Below, one piece after another: positions 1-8,534 of a stretch of DNA of 36,851 bases; positions within the stretch are counted from its first letter, which is position 1, and the number at the start of each line of letters is the position of its first letter. Under the pieces are notes generated by a model. That model made no database searches. It was not told the origin of the DNA and saw nothing but the letters and a program-made list of their open reading frames with translations. The position numbers and the translations under genes were made by a program. The DNA lies in assembly GCF_015207655.1 (NCBI RefSeq), contig NZ_JADEWN010000063.1:1-36851 (forward strand), in the 5' to 3' direction. Origin of the DNA: Gloeocapsopsis crepidinum LEGE 06123. GTDB lineage: Bacteria; Cyanobacteriota; Cyanobacteriia; Cyanobacteriales; Chroococcidiopsidaceae.

Positions 1-120
1 GAGATTGAGCATTGGTGGTTTACCCTGAAGAATTGGATGCGGCAACGCTGGGATGAATTTGATAACTTTCGGGATTGTGTTGATGCTGCCTTCAAAGAAT
101 GTCCTAACGTGTATGCGTAG
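1..120 (+). CDS. IS630-family transposase, C-terminal fragment (5' cut by window edge)
   Basis: Frame 1 is open from the first base to TAG at 118-120. The 39 residues start EIEHWWFTLKN and end AFKECPNVYA. The E-x-x-W-x-x-[IL]-K-N pattern is what I recognise as the extreme C-terminus of IS630/Tc1-type DDE transposases, where the last acidic catalytic residue is followed by this helix. The upstream part lies outside the window, so I cannot say whether the full gene is intact. The element appears to end before about position 150, where homology to a TonB-dependent receptor begins, so it probably inserted into that gene. Confidence 0.7.
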   Translation, partial: EIEHWWFTLKNWMRQRWDEFDNFRDCVDAAFKECPNVYA

Positions 121-144
121 TGCTATACCTGCCCAAAGAAGCGT

Positions 145-624
145 ACTGCTAATCCTAATGGTGAAATTCCACGCGATCGCTATATTGATGAACCTGACGA
201 AATTGATAACAGTCAGCAGCAAGTATTTCGAGTTGGTTTTGATCTCAACCATCGCTTTAGCGACGACTGGCAGATGCGGAGCGTTTTCCGAACTTCTTTC
301 CTTTGCAGCTCATAATAATCCAGTTCTCAGTATTCAAGTGGGAGAACAACAAAGTCGAGGGCTTGAATTTGATATCTCTGGTGAAATATTGCCAGGGTGG
401 AACATTATTGCTGGCTATGCAAACACTATGCAGTAATCACCGAAGACAATGATTTGCCAGTTGGCAATCAACTCAATAATATGCCAAGAAATGCTTTTAA
501 CCTATGGACAACCTATGAACTTCAATCCGGCAGTTTGCAAGGATTAGGGGTCTTCTACTTTGGAGAACGACAAGGAGACTTAGCTAATACATTTGAGCTA
601 CCCAGCTATATCCGTACTGATGCC
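145..624 (+). pseudogene. TonB-dependent siderophore receptor remnant (internally deleted, frameshifted)
   Basis: Two blocks match the intact receptor at 2977-5634. Frame 1 at about 151-300 (NPNGEIPRDR... to VFRTSF) corresponds to receptor residues 455-503. From about 315 (HNNPVLSIQVGEQQSRG) to 624 (PSYIRTDA) it corresponds to residues about 727-836. Some 220 codons between the blocks are missing, and the plug and AMIN domains are absent. The second block itself switches from frame 2 to frame 1 near 430, between GYA and VITEDNDLPVG. The remnant is bounded by an IS630 end on the left and an IS5-type fragment on the right. It cannot make a functional outer-membrane barrel. It is a decayed paralogue in opposite orientation to the intact gene. 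Confidence 0.85.
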
Positions 625-840
625 CTCCGACCGCCACTGTTTGTCATGCCAGAACACGGTTGAGTAGGGCGGCAAGTCTTTCGGTAAGTCCCCCCAATTA
701 CACCCGTTCTTCAACTGGTAGAACACCCCATCTCATGTTTGTCGCTTTGACCACTTGGAGGGTCAAGTTTGCTTCTTTTTCGGCAGCAGTGGTTCGACGA
801 TCTCCTACTCCTTGTCGCTTAAGCTACTGGAGTATGGCAT
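625..840 (-). pseudogene. IS5-type transposase, 5' fragment with in-frame stops
   Basis: Reading the minus strand from ATG at 840-838 gives MPYSSSLSDKE-stop-EIVEPLLPKKKQT-stop, then FYQLKNGCNWGDLPKDLPPY and TVFWHDKQWRSE. This is the conserved N-terminal DUF4096-type region of IS5-family transposases. One TAG and two TGA codons interrupt a single frame, with no frameshift needed. Homology stops exactly where the receptor pseudogene resumes (GAT GCC at 619-624), so the fragment abuts or inserted into that gene and lost its remainder. It is a dead element. Confidence 0.8.
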
Positions 841-889
841 TTATTTTTTAGTTTAGCTTACCTACAAAGATCCCAAATGGCTTCTATAG

Positions 890-1136
890 TCGCTAAATTC
901 CACACATATTAAATATAGAGAAATTCTAGAAACTAGAAAAATAAGTTCCAATGCGCCACAACACCGCCAACCCAAATCTCTTGAAGAATTCTGCCAATTG
1001 ATAGATACATTTTGGATGGCAATGCTTGAGGGCAGGAGACAAAACAGTAACTGTCCGTCCAGATAATGGCTCCTACAAAATGCAGATAACCGAAATTTTG
1101 CACAGCACCGGAATTAGTTGTGTCAGGATTTGTTAA
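890..1136 (+). pseudogene. Frameshifted remnant of an unknown gene
   Basis: Frame 2 reads PQHRQPKSLEEFCQLIDTFW then MAMLEG, without an ATG upstream before a stop at 887-889. After about 1034 the sense continues in frame 3 as GDKTVTVRPDNGSYKMQITE to TAA at 1134-1136. Removing one A near 1034 joins the two into one plausible protein of about 80 residues. I do not recognise the family. The amphipathic, well-composed residues on both sides of the frame change suggest real decayed coding sequence. The minus-strand ORF over this stretch is low quality and looks like a shadow. Confidence 0.5.
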
Positions 1137-1267
1137 TTTATTTGGGGTAATTGAGCGATCGCACTCCAATTTTGTAAAAATGAATACAGAAAATATTTTA
1201 TTTACTTTCTTCTGAGTTGACAGAGGGAAAGTATTTTGCACTCAGTTTTAATGGATTTGATGTAGAA

Positions 1268-1522
1268 ATGAGTATATCCCTGCAAACAACTAATCCGGTT
1301 TGTCCTCCCACATCAGCATTAGAGGGAGCGATCGCTTCAGGTTGGAAACCAGTTTGCCATATCACTTACACCCGCGATACATGGGTTAAGCTGCTGCAAT
1401 TGCCTAGTGAATATGCATTCGACGAAGCCAAACTACTCTGTCAGGAATCCCCAGATAGCTGGAACGCGTGGATACCGGATTGTGGTGAAGTTGTTCTCCA
1501 GAGGAGCCACTTCTATTGTTGA
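1268..1522 (+). CDS. Small conserved-looking hypothetical protein (84 aa)
   Basis: ATG at 1268 (MSISLQTTNP) to TGA at 1520-1522. The body contains ALEGAIASGWKPVCHITYT, LLQLPSEYAFDEAKLLCQES and DCGEVVLQRSHFYC. It is soluble and Cys/Trp-rich, with no signal peptide or membrane segment. I have an impression of similar small cyanobacterial accessory proteins but no assigned function. An upstream in-frame start at 1217 exists, but its first 17 residues look unrelated. No clear Shine-Dalgarno site is visible. It overlaps the next ORF slightly, which suggests a two-gene unit in the accessory debris zone. Confidence 0.5.
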   Translation: MSISLQTTNPVCPPTSALEGAIASGWKPVCHITYTRDTWVKLLQLPSEYAFDEAKLLCQESPDSWNAWIPDCGEVVLQRSHFYC

Positions 1523-1530
1523 TTGAGGAA

Positions 1531-1782
1531 ATGAGATTGAGTGCTATGAACACCGAATCAGCTCTCGATTGGGATGAAATGTTTGAGTATCTGCCAGGAA
1601 CGACTGTAGAATTCAAAAACAACCCAGGGGTTTTGCACCAAATTGATTACTATGAAGCCATGATGGTGCCTCCAATTTGGTTAGTAGACGATCCGCGTCC
1701 GCGCTACCCTAGTGAGTTACAGATTGTGTCACGTCGAGAAGTACCAGTCTGTCAATTAGAGTCTCAATCCGCGTTTGTATAA
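1531..1782 (+). CDS. Small hypothetical protein (83 aa)
   Basis: ATG at 1531 (MRLSAMNTES), alternatively ATG at 1549 (MNTESALDWDEM), to TAA at 1780-1782. Features are an acidic N-terminus (ALDWDEMFEYLPG), a central HQIDYYEAMMVPPIWLVDD stretch and a basic RPRYPSE segment. No domain recognised and no membrane segment. It follows the 84-aa ORF at 1268-1522 by 8 bp from this start, so the two may be co-transcribed. A function cannot be inferred. Both small ORFs lie between degraded genes, so they could be cargo of a decayed mobile region. Confidence 0.45.
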   Translation: MRLSAMNTESALDWDEMFEYLPGTTVEFKNNPGVLHQIDYYEAMMVPPIWLVDDPRPRYPSELQIVSRREVPVCQLESQSAFV

Positions 1783-1984
1783 AATGGATGAACTCAAAAA
1801 AGCCTAGGTACAGTGGTAGCTTTTCTTGAGAACCCAAGTTTAAAAAGCGATCGCTTCTTTATTCCTTCAATTTTTTACTCAGTGCGATCGCACAATCAGC
1901 CGTTTACGACTTCCATAATTTTGTTGGGAGAGTGTGGCAATCGCAAGCTTTGCAGATAAGCAGGATGTAATTGGACAGCATACT

Positions 1985-2956
1985 TCAAGGTGTGTTGACA
2001 AGGTATTCAAACAAGTTATCAATAACTGCATCAGCAGCAAGCGGAGTTCGCGCCCTCCAAATTGTAGGATCTACATAATAAACACGATTTTGTTGAACTG
2101 CTTTGAGTGTTTTCCAAAGCGGTTTCTTTTGAAGAATGCTTAAGTCACGCTTGCCAGTCTCGTTAGCGCCATAAACAGCAACAAACATCACATCGCCATC
2201 AGCGATTTCTAGTGTTTCTTCAGAGAAGTTAATATAACCTTTTGGGTTGAAACTTTGTGATTCTGGGCGTTGCAGTCCCGCGTCTCTTAATACAGATCCC
2301 ACAAATGAGTTTTCTGTCTCGCTATGTATACCGCCACAGCAGAAAATGACAAAAGAAATGGTTTTGTTCTTATAGCGATCGCCCAATGCAGTTTTTAGTT
2401 TTTCAATACGCTGATTATAGTGTTGCCAAACCTGCTGTCCAACTTCTTTTCTGTTTAACACCTCAGCCATAAAATTAAAATACTCTTTCCAATTATCCTG
2501 CTTTGCGTTGTTACCTAGCCAATCGTAGAAGGCTGTAGGAGCAATGTTGGATAGCTGAGGATAAATTGATTCATGATTATGCTTCCAACTCATGATTATG
2601 TCAGGTTGAAGCAGCGTTATACGTTCTATGCTAGGTTGTGCGTTTCCTAATGGCTCTATACCCGCCGTCTTACCTTTTAGGTAGGTAGGAAATTTATTGT
2701 CGTATTCAAGAGTACTACCAACGGGTTTAATACCGAGAGCGATCGCATTCCCTAAAGTAGCTGCATTCAATGCGACAAGACGCTGAGGAGTTTTAGGAAC
2801 GCAAGTTTCTCCCATTGCGTGCTGCACTACTCGGCATTCTTCCAATAAATGCTTCGAGCTTGTAGCACTTTGATCGAAGTTTCTACTACAAGCCAAAACA
2901 AATAAGCAGGTAAATACACCTAAGAAAAGCAAATAGATCAGGCGACGTAAAAACAT
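1985..2956 (-). CDS. Iron-siderophore ABC transporter substrate-binding lipoprotein (FecB/FhuD type)
   Basis: A periplasmic binding protein that captures ferric siderophore after outer-membrane import and hands it to an inner-membrane ABC transporter. From the ATG at 2956 it begins MFLRRLIYLLFLGVFTCLFV with LAC-S next, a classic lipobox, so it should be anchored to the inner membrane. Class III binding-fold signatures are visible: PQRLVALNAATLGNAIALGI, then QPDIIMSW, then VYYVDPTIWRARTP near the end. A GTG start at 2989 would add 11 residues and overlap the receptor gene stop by 13 bp. I prefer 2956 because it gives a normal-length signal peptide, though neither start has a strong ribosome site. 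No fecC, fecD or fecE permease genes lie in the window. Confidence 0.85.
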   Translation of the reverse strand: MFLRRLIYLLFLGVFTCLFVLACSRNFDQSATSSKHLLEECRVVQHAMGETCVPKTPQRLVALNAATLGNAIALGIKPVGSTLEYDNKFPTYLKGKTAGIEPLGNAQPSIERITLLQPDIIMSWKHNHESIYPQLSNIAPTAFYDWLGNNAKQDNWKEYFNFMAEVLNRKEVGQQVWQHYNQRIEKLKTALGDRYKNKTISFVIFCCGGIHSETENSFVGSVLRDAGLQRPESQSFNPKGYINFSEETLEIADGDVMFVAVYGANETGKRDLSILQKKPLWKTLKAVQQNRVYYVDPTIWRARTPLAADAVIDNLFEYLVNTP

Positions 2957-2976
2957 TTTGAGGTTTGTCTGACTTT

Positions 2977-5634
2977 TCAAAACTCCCACGAAATTGTTCC
3001 TTGTACAGTAAATGGATCGCCGCGAAACACTCGGTTTCTATTTTGAGCAGCAGCAAAGTAATCTACATCAAACAGGTTTCTAAAGTTGAGTGTGGCTCTC
3101 AACTGCCCTCGTCTGTAGAAGATAGCGGCATCAGTTCTTAAGTAGCTAGGAAGCTCAAAGGTATTGGCAAGATCCCCTGGTCGATCATCTACGAAGAAAA
3201 GCCCTAACCCAAAGCCCAATCCTTGAAAGTCACCCGATTGAATCTCATAGGTTGTCCAAAAGTTAAAACTATTTCTGGAAACGTTATTCAGAGCATTACC
3301 TACTGGCAAATCGTTGTCTTCAGTAATCTCTGCATCAGTCAAAGCATAGCCAGCTACGATATTCCACCCTGGCAGAATTTCGCCGGAAATATCAAACTCA
3401 ATGCCACGACTGCGCTGTTCACCGACTTGAATGGTTCGTAATGGATCATTAGGATCAGTGGTGGAGAGATTAGAACGAGTAAGCTCGTAAAGTGCCAAGT
3501 TTGCTGCCAGTTGATTACTGATTTCTGCCTTCACTCCAATCTCATATTGAGTACCAAACTCAGGTTCCAGAGTGATATCTGAAAAAGCAGCATCGGGTAA
3601 ACTGAAGGAGCGACCATAACTTGCATACAGTGAAATAGGTTGAATTGGCTGGTAGATGATACCCAAGCGAGGACTAAACTCTTGATAATCATCCTCGACT
3701 TCCGTATCTAAAGATAGATTTCGCTGCTCTTGATGGGCAAAATCAAATCGTCCTCCTAGCAAAAGCTTGAGATTATCCAACAGTGTCACTTGGTCTTGAA
3801 TATAAATACCCAAAATTCTCGAACCGTATTCAGTGCCAGGGTCAGAAACAAAGGAACTCGGCGGCGGATTGTACACCGGATTGAAAATATCAATTGGTTC
3901 TGCGGTAGCATCTTCACTACCAACGAAACTATCATTCCACCTTAAATTAATTCCTGCTGTGAGCTGATGCTGAATGCTCCCTGTTAAGAATTCACCTGTT
4001 ACATATGTGTCAAAGTTATACAAATCGTCACTGAAAACAGGATTTCCTCTACTAAATCCTCTTGTTACAGTACGATTATCATCAAGCAGTGCCCTGGTAA
4101 AAGCAAAATCCCTATCATTTGTATAGAAGGAGGCAAGAAAGGCACTACGCAACTGCCAGTTATCACTAAAGCGATGCTGAAGATCAAAACCTATTCGGTA
4201 GGTTTCATCCACATTAAAGTTACCTGGGTCTGTCAAGTTTCGATTACGCGGAATATCACCAAGGGGATTGGGGAGTACGCTTCCAACAGCAGGAACTCCC
4301 AAGTCAAATGAATTTTCAAGTCTGGAGTATTCACCCCAGATATTTAGACTTGTGCTTTCGTTAAAATTTATTGCGAGTGTGGGTGCTACGACATAGCGAC
4401 GGTCAAAAAGGAAATCAATAAAGCTTTCAGTGGTTTGTGCAGCCGCATTGAAACGATACAATACCGTGCCACTCTCGTTGAGAGGTCCAGACAGATCTAT
4501 TGCTCCTCGGTAGGAGTCAAAACTACCTACAGAAGCCTCGATCGCATAAAATGGCTCACTCAAAGGTTGCTTGGTAACTAAATTAATGGCTCCTCCTGGT
4601 TCTAAGTTGCCGTAGAGCACTGAGGCGGGTCCTCTCAAAAATTCAATTCGCTCAATCGTGGCGAGATTAAAACCGCCAAAGCCTAACCTGGGGTCTTGTA
4701 TCCCGTTTCTTAAAAAGCTACTGTTGTTAAAGCCTGTATCAAAACCTCGAATGTTTACAAAATCCCCTGTAGTTCGGGGAGAAACTCCTCCTATCTCGAC
4801 ACCTGGCACATTTCTAAATGCTTCGTTCAATCGAGTAATCTGCTGATCTTCAAGGATTTGTCGTGGCACAACTTGAATCGATGCCGGAATATCACGCAGA
4901 GGTATATCCGTTCGTGTTCCTACACTGGCATTCGGTACGCGATATCCTGTATCTTGCTGTCCCGTCACTAAAATTTCAATCAGGTCATCCTGTTGTGCTG
5001 CGGGTTCCTCTGGCAGTGTTTCACTCGTTGGTTGTTCTGGTTCAGGCTGCATTGCCGTTACCGCAGGTGTCAAACCAAAAATCAACCCTTCGTCACTGTC
5101 AAATAACTCCACTGTTGGCAATCTTGCTTCACCCGCCACTGTCACCCGAATCGTATTGGCATCAAGGTTTGTAACAGTTATCTCAGTAATCCCCTCAACA
5201 GGGTTTTGGGAACTGAATGTGAAAGCATCGCCACTGGGTAAACGTAGTTGAGCATTAGGAATATCAGCAATAAAGTTATTCTCAGTACTGCGATTGGTAA
5301 TTTGCAGTTGTTCTCCCTGAGTTGTCTGTAATATCACCTCCACACCTTTGTCAGTGGGATTAGCTTGCACTCCTGTCACTTGCACTACTGAAGTTTGAGC
5401 AATCTGAGTCAACCACTCATTAAGCGTTGTCGCAGGTTGTTTTATTTCACTTTGGCGGATGTCAGTCGATGGAGGTGAATAATCTTTTGCATTTGCCTCT
5501 TGCGCCCCAGCGGGTGATAACGCTACAACACTGCTGACACTGGATATCAAAATCAACCATAAACGCAGCCAATATTGTGCATTGTTACCAAAAGGCGATC
5601 GCTCCACACACCAATTACCAAAATCCCGCTTCAT
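2977..5634 (-). CDS. TonB-dependent siderophore receptor with N-terminal AMIN domain (885 aa)
   Basis: Outer-membrane ferric-siderophore importer of the FhuA/FpvA class. Order: signal segment about 20-45 ending SPAGAQ; AMIN domain about 83-190 (VTGVQANPTDKGVEVIL to GLIFGLTPA); acidic Pro/Glu linker 196-215; TonB-box-like DDLIEILVTG at 216-225; plug about 236-355 (DIPASIQVVP, NVPGVEIGG, FLRGPASVLYGNLEPGG); 22-strand-type barrel to the end, finishing TVQGTISWEF with the terminal Phe typical of barrels. The AMIN insertion before the plug is a known cyanobacterial arrangement. It lies 64 bp downstream of the AraC regulator and is followed by the fecB-like gene, so the three probably form one iron-controlled operon. 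A decayed paralogue lies at 145-624. Confidence 0.93.
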   Translation of the reverse strand: MKRDFGNWCVERSPFGNNAQYWLRLWLILISSVSSVVALSPAGAQEANAKDYSPPSTDIRQSEIKQPATTLNEWLTQIAQTSVVQVTGVQANPTDKGVEVILQTTQGEQLQITNRSTENNFIADIPNAQLRLPSGDAFTFSSQNPVEGITEITVTNLDANTIRVTVAGEARLPTVELFDSDEGLIFGLTPAVTAMQPEPEQPTSETLPEEPAAQQDDLIEILVTGQQDTGYRVPNASVGTRTDIPLRDIPASIQVVPRQILEDQQITRLNEAFRNVPGVEIGGVSPRTTGDFVNIRGFDTGFNNSSFLRNGIQDPRLGFGGFNLATIERIEFLRGPASVLYGNLEPGGAINLVTKQPLSEPFYAIEASVGSFDSYRGAIDLSGPLNESGTVLYRFNAAAQTTESFIDFLFDRRYVVAPTLAINFNESTSLNIWGEYSRLENSFDLGVPAVGSVLPNPLGDIPRNRNLTDPGNFNVDETYRIGFDLQHRFSDNWQLRSAFLASFYTNDRDFAFTRALLDDNRTVTRGFSRGNPVFSDDLYNFDTYVTGEFLTGSIQHQLTAGINLRWNDSFVGSEDATAEPIDIFNPVYNPPPSSFVSDPGTEYGSRILGIYIQDQVTLLDNLKLLLGGRFDFAHQEQRNLSLDTEVEDDYQEFSPRLGIIYQPIQPISLYASYGRSFSLPDAAFSDITLEPEFGTQYEIGVKAEISNQLAANLALYELTRSNLSTTDPNDPLRTIQVGEQRSRGIEFDISGEILPGWNIVAGYALTDAEITEDNDLPVGNALNNVSRNSFNFWTTYEIQSGDFQGLGFGLGLFFVDDRPGDLANTFELPSYLRTDAAIFYRRGQLRATLNFRNLFDVDYFAAAQNRNRVFRGDPFTVQGTISWEF

Positions 5635-5698
5635 TGCAAATTATTCTTAACAGGCAATAAGGCGTAGTGTAGAGAAGTTGCCAAGCTAAGTCTAGGCA
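5635..5698 (-). promoter_or_regulatory. Leader between AraC regulator and receptor gene, candidate iron-control site
   Basis: The 64-bp gap reads, on the minus strand, an AT-rich TTAAGAATAATTTGCA directly before the receptor ATG. This loosely resembles Fur-box halves (AATAAT), but it is not a clear palindrome and no -10/-35 pair is obvious. Weak; kept only because the flanking genes are of an iron-regulated type. Confidence 0.2.
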
Positions 5699-6691
5699 CT
5701 AAACCGCATTTTTTGATCCCAAAACCGCCTTTTTTCCTACCAGACATTCACGCGGCGTCATCCCAAACTGACGCTTAAAAGCAGCAGCAAAGTGTCCCAT
5801 ATGCCCATAGCCAACCATCCGCGCAATCTCAGCAACAGTGCGATTCTGTTGTCGCAAAAGTTGTTCAGCGCGTTTCATGCGCTGATAAGTTAAATATCCA
5901 ACTACGGTTGTACCAAATAACTCTCTAAATCCGCGTTGCAGTGTGCGATCGCTTACTCCCACCAAAAAAGCTAACTCTGTTAATAACGGTGGATTCTCTA
6001 ACTGCGTTGCCAATATCTCTTTAGCATGATGCAGTCGCGCGATCGTTTCGGGTTTGAAGCGTGGTAATGTTGGGTTTGGATCGCGATCGCACGAAATCCC
6101 TTCTAACATCATTGCCAACAATTCCAAAACTTTTCCCTGAAGACAAAGACGCTTTGTGACTCCTTGAAACGGAGAATTGATGATTCGCTGTGTCGCTACT
6201 TGCATCCCTAGGGTAACTTGAGGCGAAAACACAACTTGCCAGTCATTGTTGTGAATCAACGGCTTTAAATGCGTCGGAAATTGTTCCAGATCTTCTGCTA
6301 GAAATGTTTCTAAAACTTCAGGTTCGAGATGAACGCCAATTCCTACTTGTCGCTGCAATTTCTGATACTTTGAAGTAACTGCTTGGGCGATGCCATTACC
6401 CGACAAGTAACCGTATTTGCCTCCTATTGAGGGATAATCATCGTGATGCACAAAGCCTGATAAAAGAATATTAAATTGTATGGGATGGTCGCGGACAGGA
6501 ATTTTAACTACCACATCATCGTGATACTCATTGTCGTAAATCGCAAGTTCCAATCCTGGAAAAAGTTCTATTTCCTGAAAATATCCTTCACCGAGGCATT
6601 CAGGTATTTTATATGTTTTAAAGCTATTCTCTTGAACAAGCTGACTATATGAGAGTTCAACGAAATCCTCTCGCGAGAAGGTTTGTGTCAT
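5699..6691 (-). CDS. AraC-family transcriptional regulator (PchR/YbtA-like)
   Basis: The C-terminal 100 residues form a double helix-turn-helix of the AraC class: LAFLVGVSDRTLQRGFRELF for the first HTH and VAEIARMVGYGHMGHFAAAF followed by KRQFGMTPREC for the second. The N-terminal part, from MTQTFSREDFVELSYSQ, resembles the PchR-type sensors found in front of cyanobacterial siderophore receptors. A TTG start at 6757 would add 22 poorly composed residues; ATG at 6691 gives the usual N-terminus and about 330 aa. It is transcribed toward the receptor and lipoprotein genes, so it most likely activates them when the ferric siderophore is present. The ligand is inferred from context only. Confidence 0.88.
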   Translation of the reverse strand: MTQTFSREDFVELSYSQLVQENSFKTYKIPECLGEGYFQEIELFPGLELAIYDNEYHDDVVVKIPVRDHPIQFNILLSGFVHHDDYPSIGGKYGYLSGNGIAQAVTSKYQKLQRQVGIGVHLEPEVLETFLAEDLEQFPTHLKPLIHNNDWQVVFSPQVTLGMQVATQRIINSPFQGVTKRLCLQGKVLELLAMMLEGISCDRDPNPTLPRFKPETIARLHHAKEILATQLENPPLLTELAFLVGVSDRTLQRGFRELFGTTVVGYLTYQRMKRAEQLLRQQNRTVAEIARMVGYGHMGHFAAAFKRQFGMTPRECLVGKKAVLGSKNAV

Positions 6692-6799
6692 GAGGTGCTG
6701 CGGTAATAGAATATGCGAAAGATTGTCAATAATCTTACCGCGATCGCTCCCTGACAACCCGCTTTCGACTTGATTTTATTTGTGACTACATCAGCACCT

Positions 6800-6857
6800 G
6801 GCGGTTCAAACCGCCGTTATTCTGCGCAGACAGACTTCGTTCGTGTAGCCGCAAATT
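6800..6857. repeat. Dispersed hairpin repeat, family B copy 1
   Basis: A 7-bp stem GGCGGTT-CA-AACCGCC at 6800-6815 is followed by GACTTCGTTCGTGTAGCCGC and AATTTTATTCGC, which runs into the stop codon of the decarboxylase at 6858. The GACTT..GTTCGTGTAGC..GC..TTATTCGC core recurs at 16561-16620 and, inverted, at 34107-34153. Confidence 0.6.
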
Positions 6858-8357
6858 TTATTCGCTAAGGCTTGGCGCCAGATCTGATCTCACAACCCTT
6901 AATGTATTTAAAGTCTGATCAGCACAACCACTAATAAAGCCTCCTTGTGCCTGAATCTGCTGGAGGTAGTCTAAAGCCTGTGATGTGATCAGTTCCCCAG
7001 GCATCAAGACAGGAATTCCTGGCGGGTAAGGACAAACTAATTCTGCACAGATGCGATCGCTTGCTTGGGTTATCGGTACACTCTCAGTAGCAGTAAAATA
7101 AGCTTGTCGTGGTGAAATTTGCACAGAATAGTCCATACTACACAAAGAATTATCCCACAAAGGCTTTTTATAAGTCAAGTGTTCTTTTTGATGTTGTTTA
7201 GATACCAAAATGAAAGCTTGCACAAGTTTTTCAATATCTTCTTGGGTGTTGCCTAAGGAAATAATAAATGTTAAATGCTGCAATGAAGGTAATTCTGCGG
7301 TTACACCGAGTTGTTCGTGTAAGATTTCATCTGCCTCAAAGCCTGTTAAGCCTAAATCTGAAACAGTTACCGTCAGCCGCGTTGGATCTAGATTGTCAAA
7401 GCCTGGAGTAGATTCGCATTCTAAAACTGATAATCCAGGAATTTGATGAATTTGGGTACGTGCTTCTTTGGCAAGTTGTAAAGTCTGTGACATTAGCTGT
7501 TTTCCCTGCAATGCCATTTGTTGCCGTGCGGCATCGAGGGAAGCTAAAAGTAAATAACTAGGGCTTGTAGATTGTAGAAGTTGTAATGCTTTAGTAATGC
7601 GATCGCGATCTATTCTACTGCCTTGGATGTGCAGCATCGAGGCTTGAGTCATTGCCCCAAGAACTTTATGAGTTGATTGCACAGTTAAATCTGCACCAGC
7701 TGCCAATGCAGATATCGGTAGATCCGGATGAAATGCAAAGTGTCCGCCGTGGGCTTCGTCCACGAGTAAGGGGATATTGTGTTTGTGAGTGAGAGATGCG
7801 ATCGCACCTATATCACCACACGCACCGTAATACGTTGGGTAAACAATCATCACAGCTTTCGCGTCAGGATGCTGTTGAAGTGCGATTGCAACACTTTCTG
7901 GAGTAATGCTATGTGCAATATCTAGTTTTGAATCATACTCTGGATTAACAAAGACAGGAATTGCACCGGAGAGAATTAAGCCGGCAATACAAGACGAGTG
8001 CACGTTACGCGGCAGAATGATTTTATCTCCTACACCACACGTAGCCAAAATTGCGGCTTCGACTCCACACGTAGAACCGTTGACTAAAAACCAAGTTTGT
8101 TCTGCACCAAAGATATCTGCTGCTAATTCTTGAGCTTGCTGAATCACACCTTGAGGAACAAACAAATTATCTAGTTCTGGAAGTTCTGGTAAATCAAACT
8201 TAAATACACTTGAATCGAAAGCATCAGCTAACTGTGAGGAAATACCTTGTCCTCGTTTGTGTCCTGGCGTATAAAAAGCTGCATGGTTTTTATTAGTACA
8301 TTCGCGTAAAGCATTTAATATTGGTAGGTTTGTTTGATGTTGATCGGGAAAAGACAT
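6858..8357 (-). CDS. Orn/Lys/Arg decarboxylase family PLP enzyme (499 aa)
   Basis: Fold-type I PLP-dependent amino-acid decarboxylase that releases CO2 from arginine, lysine or ornithine to give a polyamine precursor in the cytosol. Visible landmarks: HAAFYTPGHKRG at about 25-36; LVNGSTCGVEAAI at 91-103 for phosphate binding; LVDEAHGGHF at 198-207, with Asp200 positioned for the pyridine nitrogen; and the STHKVLGAMTQ motif with Lys231 as the Schiff-base residue. The C-terminal lobe contains CPYPPGIPVLMPGE. It is the short, roughly 500-residue type common in cyanobacteria and Firmicutes, lacking the response-regulator-like wing domain of large inducible enzymes. Substrate cannot be decided from sequence. 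It stands alone on the minus strand. Confidence 0.92.
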   Translation of the reverse strand: MSFPDQHQTNLPILNALRECTNKNHAAFYTPGHKRGQGISSQLADAFDSSVFKFDLPELPELDNLFVPQGVIQQAQELAADIFGAEQTWFLVNGSTCGVEAAILATCGVGDKIILPRNVHSSCIAGLILSGAIPVFVNPEYDSKLDIAHSITPESVAIALQQHPDAKAVMIVYPTYYGACGDIGAIASLTHKHNIPLLVDEAHGGHFAFHPDLPISALAAGADLTVQSTHKVLGAMTQASMLHIQGSRIDRDRITKALQLLQSTSPSYLLLASLDAARQQMALQGKQLMSQTLQLAKEARTQIHQIPGLSVLECESTPGFDNLDPTRLTVTVSDLGLTGFEADEILHEQLGVTAELPSLQHLTFIISLGNTQEDIEKLVQAFILVSKQHQKEHLTYKKPLWDNSLCSMDYSVQISPRQAYFTATESVPITQASDRICAELVCPYPPGIPVLMPGELITSQALDYLQQIQAQGGFISGCADQTLNTLRVVRSDLAPSLSE

Positions 8358-8534
8358 AAAAACAGTATTGTGATGGTTTGATAAGGTAGAAACCTCGAGC
8401 CTGCCCTAGCCTTGATGTGAGTTGTAGCCACTCAGTAAGGTATCAAGCGATCGCACTAGGTGTAGACACATAGATAGATGTAATAAATAGCAGTTGTTAT
8501 TTAGGGTGGTATAGACAAATTCAATTAAGTAGTA

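Noticed and set aside
933-1241. Minus-strand 102-aa ORF
   Set aside because: It lies antisense to the better-composed frameshifted plus-strand remnant, has no domain and an unlikely composition.
3223-5174. Several plus-strand ORFs inside the receptor gene
   Set aside because: Antisense shadows of a well-supported 885-aa coding sequence.
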